A DNA stretch of 64,000 nt. It comes from Bacillus suaedaesalsae. GTDB lineage: Bacteria > Bacillota > Bacilli > Bacillales > SA4. A model generated the notes under the pieces. The model was given only the letters and a program-made list of their open reading frames with translations. It made no database searches and was not told the DNA's origin. This document shows, piece after piece, positions 24,459 to 33,956 of this stretch (position 1 is the first letter of the stretch; every line of letters starts with the position of its first letter). Both the position numbers and the translations under genes were made by a program. The stretch spans positions 124,001-188,000 of the forward strand of contig NZ_JAFELM010000030.1 of NCBI RefSeq assembly GCF_016890225.1, in the 5' to 3' direction.

Positions 24459-25427
24459 ATGAGGATTCTATTGATCATTTCTGGTTATAAAGGTATTTAT
24501 CCATATCTTGAGAAATCTATTAAGAATGCTCTTGAACTATCTAGGCATTCTTGGATTTCAATTTCACCAGAACTATCAAACCAAAATATTGAAATAATTA
24601 AACATTTTCAACCAGATCTTGCTGTATCTATTGTTGGATATAATCTAGATAAGGAACTGATTAAATTTTTACAACAATTAAATATTAAATTTGGATTATG
24701 GTTAACTGAGGATCCATTTTATATTGATTCTTCTATAAAGCTTATTGAAGATATAAATTATATTTTTACAATTGATTTAGGAGCTTATGAGTTCTATAAA
24801 AGAAATTACCCTCTTAAAAATATTTATCATTTGCCTTTAGGTACTGATCCATCATTATATTTCCCTATACAATCAGCTGACAAAGTTTATGATATATGTA
24901 TTGTTGGTTATCCTTACCCTGAAAGAGTTGATATTGTTAATCAAATTCTTGACAATACTACCTTCACAATTATATTAGTTGGTCCAACTTGGAAAAGATA
25001 TTTAACTAAACAGAAGCTAAAATCAAATATAAAAATTATAAACAAATGGCTTGAACCAGAAAAAGTAAGAGAAATATTTAATTATTCGAAAATTATTATA
25101 AATAGTCATCGCTCCCATCAATTTTCAAAGAATAAAAATTCTTTAGGAATTGAAAATAAAAGTATAAATAATCGTACATTCGATATCGCAGCTAATGGTG
25201 GATTTCAATTAATTTCTTATAAACAAGACCTTGGTTTTCATTTTAATAGGAATAATGAAATCATCCCCTTTACAGATAATAAGGAATGTTTACATCTAAT
25301 AGATTTCTATTTGGAAAATGAAGAATTACGAGATAATTATAGTAATAATGCACGAGAAAGAGTATTAAATGAACACACTTTTGAGCACCGATTGACTTAT
25401 TTAATTAAGTGTATTTGTGAAAATTAA
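24459..25427 (+). CDS. CgeB-like glycosyltransferase family protein, 322 aa
   Basis: The N-terminal half ('FQPDLAVSIVG', 'KFGLWLTEDPFY', 'YIFTIDLGAYEFYKR', 'HLPLGTDPSLYF') matches the N-terminal domain of CgeB-type proteins. The C-terminal half has the GT-B glycosyltransferase pattern 'YDICIVGYPYPERV', 'NYSKIIINSHRS', 'NNRTFDIAANGGFQLIS'. B. subtilis CgeB acts in glycosylation of the spore crust, made late in the mother cell. The ATG follows AGGAG. It converges with the two glycosyltransferases downstream and fits a spore-surface glycan role. Confidence 0.75.
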   Translation: MRILLIISGYKGIYPYLEKSIKNALELSRHSWISISPELSNQNIEIIKHFQPDLAVSIVGYNLDKELIKFLQQLNIKFGLWLTEDPFYIDSSIKLIEDINYIFTIDLGAYEFYKRNYPLKNIYHLPLGTDPSLYFPIQSADKVYDICIVGYPYPERVDIVNQILDNTTFTIILVGPTWKRYLTKQKLKSNIKIINKWLEPEKVREIFNYSKIIINSHRSHQFSKNKNSLGIENKSINNRTFDIAANGGFQLISYKQDLGFHFNRNNEIIPFTDNKECLHLIDFYLENEELRDNYSNNARERVLNEHTFEHRLTYLIKCICEN

Positions 25428-25493
25428 GATCAATTTATAGATATGTATCATACATTGAATTTAATAATTACATCTTTAAATATAAAAACAAAT

Positions 25494-25526
25494 AAAAGTT
25501 GTACAATTATAAATGTACAACTTTTT
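25494..25526. terminator. Bidirectional terminator after the CgeB-like gene
   Basis: AAAAGTTGTACA / TGTACAACTTTT is a 12-bp perfect stem with a T-run, lying between the CgeB-like gene and the convergent glycosyltransferase gene. Confidence 0.8.
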
Positions 25527-25545
25527 ATTTGTATTAATTGAATCT

Positions 25546-26538
25546 CTAGTTAGCATTCATGTTTTTTATTATTTCATTTGACAAGTCATATGGGTGTTCT
25601 AATTCCCAATACAGCCCTCTTTTATACATCTCTCTTACCTCTTTTTCAATAAATTCTCCAGAATTATAATATCCATATGACCATGGAATTTTCCCTAAAA
25701 TAGATTGGCCGAAATTTTTTAAGGTTTTCTTATAATCATTATAAAGTTGTATAAATGGACTCGTATTATTTTCTCCTAACCATTCATTTATCGCCCAGTT
25801 AATTGATCCAGAATCAATACCTGAATAATGTATAAATCGCAAAGTTTGGCCTTCTACCATGTAGTTCTCACCCTCTTTTGTAAGATTTCTAGTTAAGAGA
25901 GACCATGTAGCATAGTTGTAACCAAAATGTTTTAAAATATATATATTAAAAAAGCCTGGTGCAAGATTAATCCACTTCTGGTCCGTAAATAATCCAGCAG
26001 GTATATCATCATAACAATAGAAAAATAATCTTTCTGCCCACCAATTTATAAATCTATTTGCTTCCTCGGACCTCTTTATAGCAAGAAACCCCAAATTAAA
26101 TGCTCCGTGCTTCAAGCTACTTATCTCCATATCTATATTTCCTGGTTTTAACATATGGGGAGTCAAAACAATAGACTCTCTTTCTAATACCTCATTTAGT
26201 TCGCTAAACTCCGAATAAACTATAATATCTGGATCTAAGTAAACAAATTTATCCTCATCTAAAAAATTATCTAACATATATCTAAATAATTGACCTTTAA
26301 CAGCTGTAGATGCTTCTACAATTGTATGTTTAAATATAAATTGGTCAAAGTTTGAAAAACCAATATCTTTAGAAAGTACGATATAATCAAAGGACTTAAA
26401 ATTCTCAGCCACTTGATGAACTTCTCTTTCAGTCAAACAAACAAGGAACTTTATTCTAGAATCAACTTTTTTAACAGACTCTGCCAAAGCCATTGCCTTT
26501 GGAAGGTAATTTGCACAAATGGAAGTACATATTATCAT
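25546..26538 (-). CDS. Putative glycosyltransferase (GT-A, GT8-like), 330 aa
   Basis: The N-terminal 'MIICTSICANYLPKAMALA' strand-helix, 'KGQLFRYMLDNFL' and the D-x-D motif in 'FVYLDPDIIV' (near residue 98) are typical of nucleotide-sugar transferases with a GT-A fold. 'FNLGFLAIKRSEEANRFINWW' and 'FTDQKWINLAPGFF' are typical of the same bacterial surface-glycan group. The ATG has AAGGAGG. It lies 50 bases downstream of the GT2 gene on the same strand and is probably its operon partner. Confidence 0.75.
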   Translation of the reverse strand: MIICTSICANYLPKAMALAESVKKVDSRIKFLVCLTEREVHQVAENFKSFDYIVLSKDIGFSNFDQFIFKHTIVEASTAVKGQLFRYMLDNFLDEDKFVYLDPDIIVYSEFSELNEVLERESIVLTPHMLKPGNIDMEISSLKHGAFNLGFLAIKRSEEANRFINWWAERLFFYCYDDIPAGLFTDQKWINLAPGFFNIYILKHFGYNYATWSLLTRNLTKEGENYMVEGQTLRFIHYSGIDSGSINWAINEWLGENNTSPFIQLYNDYKKTLKNFGQSILGKIPWSYGYYNSGEFIEKEVREMYKRGLYWELEHPYDLSNEIIKNMNAN

Positions 26539-26589
26539 TTTTTTCCTCCTTACAAATTGATATTATTAGGTTAAAAAATATACCTTAAT

Positions 26590-27774
26590 CTATAATGGAC
26601 CGAATGATGATTTATACTTTTCAATAAGAGTAGCTTGCTGATTAATAACTTCATCTTTATGAGACAAAATTTTGTCAATATAATAGTAATCAATTAACTC
26701 AATGTTACCGCTTATATAAACACTTTTAATATTTCCTTTAATTGGTATGAAGAACATAGGGTCGGAAGTATGAAATAATGTATAATTGTTTTTTTGTTTT
26801 ATTCCATTTGAATTCACTTGGTTAATATCAGCTGATAAAATCTTCCCATCATTTTCTTCATAAATGATTTCGTTTATCCTTACTCTACACCATTTCCCTT
26901 CAACCGGATCAAATCTAACACCTAAAATACGATTAAATTTAGAAAGGTCAAAATTCAACTCAAAATTACTCATAAAGTGGTTAAAGCTATTGAGTACAAT
27001 ACGTTCTTTATCATTAAAACCATTTCCTGTATCAACAAAGATTTGAGCACTTTGCTTAGGTGATACTCTATTTTCAATTAAAATTCTGATATTTTTTATA
27101 AAAAGATTTTGATGATTTCGGAATATCTGTTCAAACATTTCTGTATTATGATTTACTAAATTAGTAGATCGAGATTTTGCTTTTATTCTGTAAAAAAATA
27201 ATACTTCCGGAATTCTATAAACAGAAACTCCTAATTCAATTAAAGAAAGCCAAAAATCATAATCCTCCATCCCGTGTATCATATTAGAATTATAGCCTCC
27301 AACTTTTTCCCAATCTTTCTTCCTGAAAAAAGCTGAATTAAAGATTACATTGTCCAATATTATTGTTTCAAAAGAATACTCTGGTAAATCCCATTTCCCT
27401 CTTCTACTTCCAAAAAATTCAGCCTCACAGTAAACAATTCCTAAATTTTTATTATTTTCAAGTAAGTCTACTGCCTTTTCAAGATATGTTCTTCCAATTT
27501 TGTCATCTGCATCTAGTGGTAAAATATACTTCCCCTTTGCTTCTCTTATACCGATATTTCTAGCTATTGAAGGACCCTGATTTTCAGTAAATATTACCCT
27601 GGTTTTCGGTTTCTTATATTGCTTAAGAAGAATATTTGTATATTTATCTGTAGAGCCATCATTTATGATAATAATTTCAAAATCTTGAAATGTTTGATTT
27701 AAAACAGACTTAACCGCTTGATCAATGTATTTACCATAATTAAAACAAGGAATAATTACACTAACTTTAGGCAT
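26590..27774 (-). CDS. Family 2 glycosyltransferase with C-terminal extension, 394 aa
   Basis: The GT2 core is clear: 'VSVIIPCFNYGKYI', 'FEIIIINDGSTD', 'ARNIGIREAKGKYILPLDADD' motif elements, and 'GMEDYDFWLSLIE' near residue 165. Residues 250-394 form an extra beta-rich region ('VRFDPVEGKWCRVRI', 'FIPIKGNIKSVYISG') of unknown role, perhaps carbohydrate-binding. The ATG has AGGAGAG. It probably starts an operon with 25546-26538. The acceptor sugar is not predictable. Confidence 0.8.
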   Translation of the reverse strand: MPKVSVIIPCFNYGKYIDQAVKSVLNQTFQDFEIIIINDGSTDKYTNILLKQYKKPKTRVIFTENQGPSIARNIGIREAKGKYILPLDADDKIGRTYLEKAVDLLENNKNLGIVYCEAEFFGSRRGKWDLPEYSFETIILDNVIFNSAFFRKKDWEKVGGYNSNMIHGMEDYDFWLSLIELGVSVYRIPEVLFFYRIKAKSRSTNLVNHNTEMFEQIFRNHQNLFIKNIRILIENRVSPKQSAQIFVDTGNGFNDKERIVLNSFNHFMSNFELNFDLSKFNRILGVRFDPVEGKWCRVRINEIIYEENDGKILSADINQVNSNGIKQKNNYTLFHTSDPMFFIPIKGNIKSVYISGNIELIDYYYIDKILSHKDEVINQQATLIEKYKSSFGPL

Positions 27775-28240
27775 TACATTCTCTCCTATTCAGTACGATT
27801 GAATTAATTTTCTTAGTATTATTTTTTTCTTTATTAGAAACTGATGAATAAATAAATAATTGGCTACTAAATTAGTAATTTTAATTTATCTTAATAATTG
27901 CTTTATACTAAAAGAAAAATCAAAGTCCTCCATTGTTCTCATACGAAATTAAACAAACTAATTGGTATCGAGAATGAAAAAGGTTAGTTAATTAAAAATT
28001 GGTAGTATTGCTTCTACTTTCATAAAATTCATTATTTTATATAATATTATTTTTTTTATAAATTGGTACTATTACAATAAAGAATGATAAATTTTCTATA
28101 TTATTCCTCAACTCAAATATTACCTTTTTATATATCAAAGAACCAAACTACACTTCTAATAATCTATAAAACAAAAGTTGTAAAATACTAGGATAGTTTT
28201 ATATTCACAACTTAGTTAAGTTCTATACAATTTGACTAGA
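27775..28240. other. AT-rich intergenic stretch without recognised genes
   Basis: About 465 very AT-rich bases separate the GT2 gene from the transposase remnant. I see no ORF with a ribosome site, no strong hairpin and no RNA motif. It probably contains the minus-strand promoter of the glycosyltransferase pair; this could not be pinned down. Confidence 0.5.
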
Positions 28241-28484
28241 ATGATAAATGAGAGATTGTATCCGAGTGGGGAACAAAATACAGGTAAAAAATATAATGAA
28301 GACTTTAAGAAATGATTGTAGACCTCTATCTTACTGGCATCTCAGCCAAGGATTTAAGAAGGGAATATGGCGTATCTGAAGTGATGATTTATGCATGTGT
28401 AAAGAATTTCACCCCTATTCCAACGAAGGATGATTCAACGGTTACGGCCAATGAACTAACGAAAAATTACCAGACTTGTGTCTA
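28241..28484 (+). pseudogene. IS3-family orfA (helix-turn-helix) remnant
   Basis: From ATG 28241 the frame reads MINERLYPSGEQNTGKKYNE then DFKK and TGA. One base later the frame resumes as MIVDLYLTGISAKDLRREYG, 'VSEVMIYACVKNFTPI' and 'VTANELTKNY'. This is the DNA-binding first ORF of IS3-type elements (pattern KKYNEDFKKMIV...YGVSE-x-IY-x-W-K-x-F). A one-base deletion breaks it and nothing of orfB or the terminal repeats is recognisable. It marks an old insertion beside the glycan operon. Confidence 0.7.
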
Positions 28485-28582
28485 AAATATTGACTCTAGT
28501 CCAAGTATCAGGTGCAGGACTTTGCATTTATCATTTCAAAGCTCTGCACTTTTATTTTGCATTTTATTAAGAGTTATAGTTG

Positions 28583-29449
28583 TTATTTATATACATTTCT
28601 TTTTAAAAAATCTTTTAACGCATCTCTCCAGTGAGGCAATAATTTAAACTCATTTATTCGTAAATTCAAATGATCCATAACTGAATATTTTGGACGATTA
28701 GCAATTCTAGGAAATTCTTTTGTTCCACAAGATTTTAATTCAATGTTGATACTTAATTGATTAAATAACTCATTTGCTAGTTCATACCAAGAACAACTTC
28801 CTGAATTTGAGACATGGTAAGTTCCATATTTTGAAGACTCCATAATTTCAATAACGGACTTTGCTAAATCAAGAGTATAAGTTGGACAGCCAATTTGATC
28901 TTTTACCACCATAAGTTGACTCTGTTGCTTTGATAATTCAATCATTGTTTTTATAAAGTTCTTTCCATTGGTACCAAACACCCATGATGTTCTTATGATA
29001 AAGTATTTTGAATGAAAATCACGAACAAAGCATTCCCCAGCTAGTTTGGATAGTCCATATATATTAATAGGATCTGTCTTTGAGTATTCATTATATGGTG
29101 TATTACTTTTTCCATTAAAAACATAATCAGTGCTTATATAAACTAGTTTTGCTTGAATACTTTCGGCTGCTATTGCTATATTACGAGTACCTATACCATT
29201 AACTAAAAATGACAAGTCAGGATTACTTTCAGCACCATCCACATCAGTAAATGCTGCACAGTGAATAATAATATTGGGATTTACTTTGGTGACTTGGTTG
29301 AAGACCTCCACCTCGTTTGTTATGTCCAATTGATCTCTTCCGAAACTAAACACAGTATATCCAAACTCTTTCAACACTAAAACCAATTCTGACCCTAGTT
29401 GCCCTTTAGCTCCAGTGACAAGCACCTTTTTTATAATGTTTCCCTCCAT
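28583..29449 (-). CDS. rfbD: dTDP-4-dehydrorhamnose reductase
   Basis: This is the last enzyme of dTDP-L-rhamnose synthesis and reduces dTDP-4-keto-rhamnose with NAD(P)H. The visible signs are 'VLVTGAKGQLGSEL' (Rossmann glycine motif), 'CAAFTDVDGAE', 'YISTDYVFNG', the catalytic Y-x3-K in 'YGLSKLAGE', and 'RTSWVFG'. The 288 residues are normal. The ATG at 29449 is partly embedded in GGAGGG (ATGGAGGG), so the true start might be a rare codon a few positions downstream. It is the last gene of rfbACBD. Confidence 0.9.
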   Translation of the reverse strand: MEGNIIKKVLVTGAKGQLGSELVLVLKEFGYTVFSFGRDQLDITNEVEVFNQVTKVNPNIIIHCAAFTDVDGAESNPDLSFLVNGIGTRNIAIAAESIQAKLVYISTDYVFNGKSNTPYNEYSKTDPINIYGLSKLAGECFVRDFHSKYFIIRTSWVFGTNGKNFIKTMIELSKQQSQLMVVKDQIGCPTYTLDLAKSVIEIMESSKYGTYHVSNSGSCSWYELANELFNQLSINIELKSCGTKEFPRIANRPKYSVMDHLNLRINEFKLLPHWRDALKDFLKRNVYK

Positions 29450-29467
29450 TCTATAAAATCTATTAAG

Positions 29468-30442
29468 TTATTGTTTTATTTTTAATGACTTCCACCATTT
29501 TTGATTAGATTTATACCAATTTATCGTTTCTTCTAATCCACTATCAAACGAATATTTGCCCTTCCATCCTAATTTAGTACGAATCTTCTCAGAATCTATA
29601 GCATATCGAAAGTCATGACCTAGCCTATCGTCCACGAATGAAATCATATTCCTTGAAACTCCAAGCTCATCTACTATTTTTTCTACAACTTCAATATTCG
29701 TTCTCTCATTGTTACCACCAATATTATATACTTCACCTGGTTTTCCTTTTTGAAGGACCAAATCTATAGCTGAACAGTGATCTTCAACATGCAGCCAGTC
29801 TCGGATATTTTTGCCGTCTCCGTAGACCGGTAACAATTTACCTTCTATTGCATTAGTAATCATAAGGGGAATAAGTTTTTCGGGAAACTGAAATGGACCA
29901 TAGTTATTAGAACATCTTGTAATATTCACATGCAATCCAAATGTTTCATGATATGAACGAACTATTAGATCAGCACTTGCTTTACTTGCAGAATAAGGAC
30001 TATTTGGTGCTAAAGGTGTTTGCTCCGTAAAATATCCTATTTTACCAAGTGAGCCATACACTTCATCAGTTGATACTTGTATGAATTTCTTAATATTATT
30101 TTCTTTGGCAACATTTAATAACGATAATGTTCCTAATACATTTGTTCTTATAAATTGATCTGAATGTTTGATACTCTTATCTACATGGGATTCTGCTGCA
30201 AAGTTTACAATTATATCAATACCATAGGATTTAATAATATACTCAACGAGTTCATTATTTACGATGTCCCCTTTTATAAAAGTATAATTCTTATAATCTT
30301 TAATCCTACTTAAGTTATCCAGATTACCTGCATAAGTTAATAAATCTAAATTTACAATGTAAATATCTTGATAGTTTTTAAGCATATAGTAAATAAAATT
30401 ACTTCCAATAAATCCTGCTCCACCGGTTATTAATACCTTCAC
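29468..30442 (-). CDS. rfbB: dTDP-glucose 4,6-dehydratase
   Basis: An extended short-chain dehydrogenase that converts dTDP-glucose to dTDP-4-keto-6-deoxyglucose with bound NAD. It has 'ITGGAGFIGSNFI', 'NFAAESHVDKSI', 'VSTDEVYGSLG', the catalytic 'YSASKASADL' and 'NNYGPFQFPEKLIP', as in family members. The GTG start has GGAGGTG six bases before it. It lies 15 bases after rfbC and 18 before rfbD in one operon. Confidence 0.93.
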   Translation of the reverse strand: MKVLITGGAGFIGSNFIYYMLKNYQDIYIVNLDLLTYAGNLDNLSRIKDYKNYTFIKGDIVNNELVEYIIKSYGIDIIVNFAAESHVDKSIKHSDQFIRTNVLGTLSLLNVAKENNIKKFIQVSTDEVYGSLGKIGYFTEQTPLAPNSPYSASKASADLIVRSYHETFGLHVNITRCSNNYGPFQFPEKLIPLMITNAIEGKLLPVYGDGKNIRDWLHVEDHCSAIDLVLQKGKPGEVYNIGGNNERTNIEVVEKIVDELGVSRNMISFVDDRLGHDFRYAIDSEKIRTKLGWKGKYSFDSGLEETINWYKSNQKWWKSLKIKQ

Positions 30443-30457
30443 TTAATGCACCTCCCC

Positions 30458-31003
30458 CTAAAAGTTTAATTCTGAATGCTTCAACAAAGGTAATTGTTGA
30501 TCTTTGATTGATAATATTGGATTAGAAATTGGCCATTCAATACCAATATTAGGATCATTCCACAGAATTCCCCGATCGAGCTTCGAATCATAGAACTGGT
30601 CAACCTTGTATAATAAATGTGTATCCGGAACTAGAGTACAAAAACCATGAGCAAATCCAGGTGGGATTAATAACTGTTTTTTATTCTCCTCACTTAAAAT
30701 AATACCGAACCAATCCCCAAACGTATTAGAGTTCGGTCGAATATCAACAACCACATCATAAATAGCACCTGTACATACGCGTACTAATTTAGTTTGAGCC
30801 ATTGGATGTAATTGATAATGTAGCCCTCTGACAACTCCAGGTTCCTTAGATAAGGAATGATTATCTTGAACAAAATCATAATGTATTCCATTTTGTTCTA
30901 GTAATCTCTTATTATAGCTCTCCATAAAAAAACCTCGACCATCAAACTTAACCAATGGTTCTAATATATATACACCTTTAAACTTCGTTTCGTTAATCTT
31001 CAT
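30458..31003 (-). CDS. rfbC: dTDP-4-dehydrorhamnose 3,5-epimerase
   Basis: A cupin-fold epimerase of the rhamnose pathway. The markers are '[11 protein letters not shown]', '[19 protein letters not shown]' pieces with the catalytic His, '[18 protein letters not shown]', and '[12 protein letters not shown]'. The 181 residues are standard. Its ATG overlaps the end of rfbA by 11 bases, so the two are translationally coupled. Confidence 0.93.
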   Translation of the reverse strand: MKINETKFKGVYILEPLVKFDGRGFFMESYNKRLLEQNGIHYDFVQDNHSLSKEPGVVRGLHYQLHPMAQTKLVRVCTGAIYDVVVDIRPNSNTFGDWFGIILSEENKKQLLIPPGFAHGFCTLVPDTHLLYKVDQFYDSKLDRGILWNDPNIGIEWPISNPILSIKDQQLPLLKHSELNF

Positions 31004-31886
31004 CTCCCACCTCAGTTAGTGAAGCTTTTGCAATCTTAATCAGGTATTTACCATACTCATTTTTCATTAAAGGCTTTGCAAGGTTATATAACTGTTGACT
31101 TGATATATAACCCTTCTTAAATACAATTTCTTCTATACATGCAATCTTTATATTTTGATGTTCTTCTACAGATTTAATAAACTGAGATGCTTTTAAAAGT
31201 GAGTTGTGGGTTCCTGTATCTATCCAAGCGATTCCTTCTCCGAGCAGTTTCATGTTTAACTCTTCACACTCTAAATATTTGTTATTAATATCTGTTATTT
31301 CTAATTCTCCTCGATTAGAGGGAATAATTTCTTTGGCAAATTCAATCACTCGATTATCATACAAATACAAGCCTGTTACAGCATAATTGGTTTTAGGTGA
31401 TGAAGGCTTCTCTTCAATAGAAATTACCTTTCCTTCTTTATTAAATTCAATGACACCAAATCGTTCTGGATCATCTACTTGATAGCCAAAAACTGTTGAT
31501 CCAATATTATTTTTCACTGCATCCAATAGAATGTTTTGAATTTCAAACCCATAAAAAATATTGTCACCTAATATTAATGCCACATCATCATCACCTATAA
31601 AATGCTCACCAATTAAGACTGCTTGTGCAATACCTTCAGGGGCAAATTGAATTTCATATGAGATAGATATTCCTAAACTAGATCCATCACCTAACAGCTC
31701 TTTATATCGGGGAGTGTCACGGGGAGTTGAGATAATCAATATCTCTTTTATACCTGCATACAACAGTGTTGAGAGAGGGTAGTAGATCATTGGTTTATCA
31801 AAAATAGGTAGTAAATGCTTGGAGATAGATTTTGTTAATGGATACAATCTCGTCCCACTCCCCCCTGCTAAAATAATTCCTTTCAC
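30993..31886 (-). CDS. rfbA: Glucose-1-phosphate thymidylyltransferase
   Basis: It makes dTDP-glucose from glucose-1-phosphate and dTTP, the first step of the rhamnose pathway. It has the nucleotidyltransferase signature '[16 protein letters not shown]', '[18 protein letters not shown]', '[10 protein letters not shown]', and '[12 protein letters not shown]'. I use GTG 31886 with AAGGAGG six bases upstream; the in-frame TTG at 31904 lies before that site. It is the first gene of the operon, behind a sigma-K-like promoter, and matches the B. subtilis spsI-L type arrangement for spore polysaccharide. Confidence 0.92.
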   Translation of the reverse strand: MKGIILAGGSGTRLYPLTKSISKHLLPIFDKPMIYYPLSTLLYAGIKEILIISTPRDTPRYKELLGDGSSLGISISYEIQFAPEGIAQAVLIGEHFIGDDDVALILGDNIFYGFEIQNILLDAVKNNIGSTVFGYQVDDPERFGVIEFNKEGKVISIEEKPSSPKTNYAVTGLYLYDNRVIEFAKEIIPSNRGELEITDINNKYLECEELNMKLLGEGIAWIDTGTHNSLLKASQFIKSVEEHQNIKIACIEEIVFKKGYISSQQLYNLAKPLMKNEYGKYLIKIAKASLTEVGDED

Positions 31887-31931
31887 ATTAATCCTCCTTC
31901 CCAAAAATGAAATAACCTATTTTTCTTTAGG

Positions 31932-31958
31932 TATTATATGTGAACGAATTACCAGTGT
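31932..31958 (-). promoter_or_regulatory. Sigma-K-like promoter of rfbACBD
   Basis: CATATAATA (31940-31932, minus strand) is a perfect CATAnnnTA -10, with ACA at 31958-31956 and a 15-base spacer. It lies about 45 bases before the rfbA GTG. The spacing equals that of the cotZ promoter at 32106-32132 on the other strand. Confidence 0.55.
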
Positions 31959-32105
31959 TTGGGTATTGAGGAATAAAATCTTGAGTAACAAGTGCATCTA
32001 AAATTAAGTAGAAGAGTACTGCTCTTAAATTTTTCTCAATATAATATAGAATTTTTTCAAAACAAACGCTTGCCCATTTTTCCCCCATAAAGGCAACTCG
32101 CCCAT

Positions 32106-32132
32106 ACCAAACTCCTAATAAGACATATTCTA
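32106..32132 (+). promoter_or_regulatory. Sigma-K-like promoter of the first CotY/CotZ gene
   Basis: ACC at 32106-32108, a 15-base spacer and CATATTCTA at 32124-32132, a perfect CATAnnnTA. It lies 48 bases before the ATG, as expected for late mother-cell coat genes. The match is by consensus only. Confidence 0.6.
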
Positions 32133-32180
32133 TATTGACGATAAAAAGTCAAAACAAAAATTTTAAGGAGTGAAATATTC

Positions 32181-32651
32181 ATGAGTTGTTCAAACAATAA
32201 CTGTGTATGTGATGCAGTTCAAAACATCCTAGACCAACAAGAAGCTGTTGAAGATCAATGTCCTACAAGTTGTTATACAAACCTTTTAGCACCTACAGTT
32301 GCACCTGGAAGAGATACAATTCCTTTTATCCTTTACACTAAAAAGGGTAAGCCATTCAGTGCATTTGGTGGTATTGGTGGAGACAGCTTTAGAACACCTT
32401 TCTTCCGTGTCTCAAACCTTGATGGTTGCTGTGCAACACTTGAACTACTTGAGCCGGACTTAAATGGTGGAGGCGTTAATGACTGTACTTCTGATATTGA
32501 AGAAATCATCTGCAGAACTGAAGAACTTGAAAGAACTGGATTCTGTATCGAAGTTGACTTAGACTGCTTCTGTGCTATCCAATGTTTAAGCCCAGATTTA
32601 GTAGAAAGTGTGTTAAGCGGAGCTGGCAGACACAAAAGAAAACACCGTTAA
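32181..32651 (+). CDS. CotY/CotZ/ExsY-family spore coat protein, 156 aa
   Basis: The cysteine-rich structural protein has '[20 protein letters not shown]', '[12 protein letters not shown]', '[15 protein letters not shown]', 'FRTPFFRV', '[10 protein letters not shown]' and '[17 protein letters not shown]', with a basic tail 'GRHKRKHR'. Family members form the disulfide-linked hexagonal lattice of the spore crust or exosporium basal layer. The ATG has AAGGAG. A second copy follows 130 bases downstream, with a terminator between, so each has its own promoter. Confidence 0.92.
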   Translation: MSCSNNNCVCDAVQNILDQQEAVEDQCPTSCYTNLLAPTVAPGRDTIPFILYTKKGKPFSAFGGIGGDSFRTPFFRVSNLDGCCATLELLEPDLNGGGVNDCTSDIEEIICRTEELERTGFCIEVDLDCFCAIQCLSPDLVESVLSGAGRHKRKHR

Positions 32652-32665
32652 TAGCTTTACAGATT

Positions 32666-32696
32666 GAAAGGGACAGTTATTGTCCCTTTCTTTCAT
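32666..32696 (+). terminator. Terminator after the first CotY/CotZ gene
   Basis: GAAAGGGACA / TGTCCCTTTC is a perfect 10-bp stem with a 5-base loop, followed by TTTCATTTT. It lies 15 bases past the stop. Confidence 0.8.
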
Positions 32697-32782
32697 TTTA
32701 AAAAATGGGTATTAGACCTTAACACAATAAATCTAGTCCTCCTATAAGATGTTATGAGTCTATAAAAATAGGAGGCAAAAAG

Positions 32783-33283
32783 ATGAGTAAAGAATTGAAT
32801 TGTGTATGCGATGCTGTACAAAATATTCATGATTTGCAAGAGGCTGTTGAAGATCAATGTCCTACAAGCTGTTTTAGTAACTTGTTGTCACCTTCAAACT
32901 TTTTAGGTGATACAATCCCATTCATTCTTTATACAAAGAAGGGTGAACCTTTTAAGGCATTCGGAAACATTGGTAATGAAGATTGTTTCAAAACACCTTT
33001 CTTCCGTGTAGAAAACATTGATGATTGTTGCGCAACTCTTTCATTATTAATGCCAGATTGCAGCGACATTTGTGGCGTAAATAACTTAGTTAAAACAGCT
33101 TTTTGTATTGAAGTAGACTTAGGCTGCTTTTGTGCTATTCAATGTTTAGATCCAAGATTAGTAGTAAACTCTTTTCCTACACCAACAGTCGTAGCAGGTG
33201 TTGAAGATGAGGAAGAGGAAGAGGATGAGGAACAAGTAGAAGATCATAGTCATGGTCGTAAAAGAAGAGGTCATCGCCATTAG
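32783..33283 (+). CDS. CotY/CotZ/ExsY-family spore coat protein with acidic and His-rich tail, 166 aa
   Basis: The core repeats the family layout ('[20 protein letters not shown]', 'CPTSCFSNLLSP', 'FKTPFFRVENIDDCCATL', '[17 protein letters not shown]'). Unlike its neighbour it continues from about residue 137 into an acidic run (ten Glu/Asp in a row) and a basic histidine-containing end 'HSHGRKRRGHRH'. The charged tail could bind metal or a partner layer; this is inference. The ATG has AGGAGG. Next to cotO, as B. subtilis cotZ is, but cotY and cotZ cannot be told apart here. Confidence 0.9.
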   Translation: MSKELNCVCDAVQNIHDLQEAVEDQCPTSCFSNLLSPSNFLGDTIPFILYTKKGEPFKAFGNIGNEDCFKTPFFRVENIDDCCATLSLLMPDCSDICGVNNLVKTAFCIEVDLGCFCAIQCLDPRLVVNSFPTPTVVAGVEDEEEEEDEEQVEDHSHGRKRRGHRH

Positions 33284-33313
33284 AAAAGAATCGGGTTTTC
33301 CCGATTCTTTTTA
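33284..33313. terminator. Bidirectional terminator between cotY/Z and cotO
   Basis: AAAAGAATCGGG-tttt-CCCGATTCTTTT is a perfect 12-bp stem starting right after the coat gene stop and overlapping the cotO stop codon. A-runs and T-runs flank it, so it works on both strands. Confidence 0.85.
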
Positions 33314-33769
33314 TAATCCAATAATTGAAATATCTTTAATCTCTTGAAGTGATAGTTGAACTTCATAAGGCTCTGATACTGTATTAATTAATACAATTCC
33401 TTCATTAAATCCAATAACTTTTCCTCTATATGTTTCAGATTCAGTTTTAATCTGGCATGTAGACTTCGGAACATTTGCTGGTAATTTTACAAAGAACTTA
33501 ATCTTCTCTTCTATATTTAATTCTACAAATCTCCTTCTTCTTGATTTCCGATTTTTAGGTGTATCCACAACCTTTTGCGGTACTTCCTCTTCTTCAACCG
33601 TTGGTATTTCATTTTGTGAAACTTCAACCTCAGCTTTTGGTTCCTCTTTAACTTCAGTAAACACTTTTTTCTTGGTTACTACGTGCTGCATCTTAGCCGT
33701 AATTGCCGAAAAATTCGGTTGTGATATATACATTAGTGGACGTTGCTTAACCGTTTCTTTGTTTATCAT
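33311..33769 (-). CDS. cotO: Spore coat protein CotO
   Basis: The N-terminus 'PLMYISQPNFS', a lysine- and glutamate-rich middle ('EVKEEPKAEVEVSQNE'), and a compact C-terminal domain 'KFFVKLPANVPKSTCQI' to 'LSLQEIKDISIIGL' match CotO, a coat morphogenetic protein needed for outer layer assembly. I use ATG 33769 with GGAGGT eight bases upstream; an upstream in-frame ATG at 33802 has no ribosome site. The convergent position next to a CotY/CotZ gene agrees with B. subtilis. Confidence 0.85.
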   Translation of the reverse strand: MINKETVKQRPLMYISQPNFSAITAKMQHVVTKKKVFTEVKEEPKAEVEVSQNEIPTVEEEEVPQKVVDTPKNRKSRRRRFVELNIEEKIKFFVKLPANVPKSTCQIKTESETYRGKVIGFNEGIVLINTVSEPYEVQLSLQEIKDISIIGL

Positions 33770-33956
33770 TTTGTCCAACCTCCGCCTCTTTTCAATATTC
33801 ATCTATTAGTATGCTGACTTTCATTGTTATGTGCCTATTCATAAAAGAAATGTTCCTACAAAAAGCATAAATTCAAAAAAATTGCCAGATTGTCCAAACG
33901 TATCACTCTTGTCCTTCGTATATTGTAGTAAAGCTACTTGAAAGGAGGAGAAATAA

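Noticed and set aside
28511-28549. Hairpin GTGCAGGACTTTG / CAAAGCTCTGCAC as the rfbD terminator
   Set aside because: The T-run lies on the plus-strand side, so it does not suit the minus-strand rfb operon; it may belong to the old insertion element instead.
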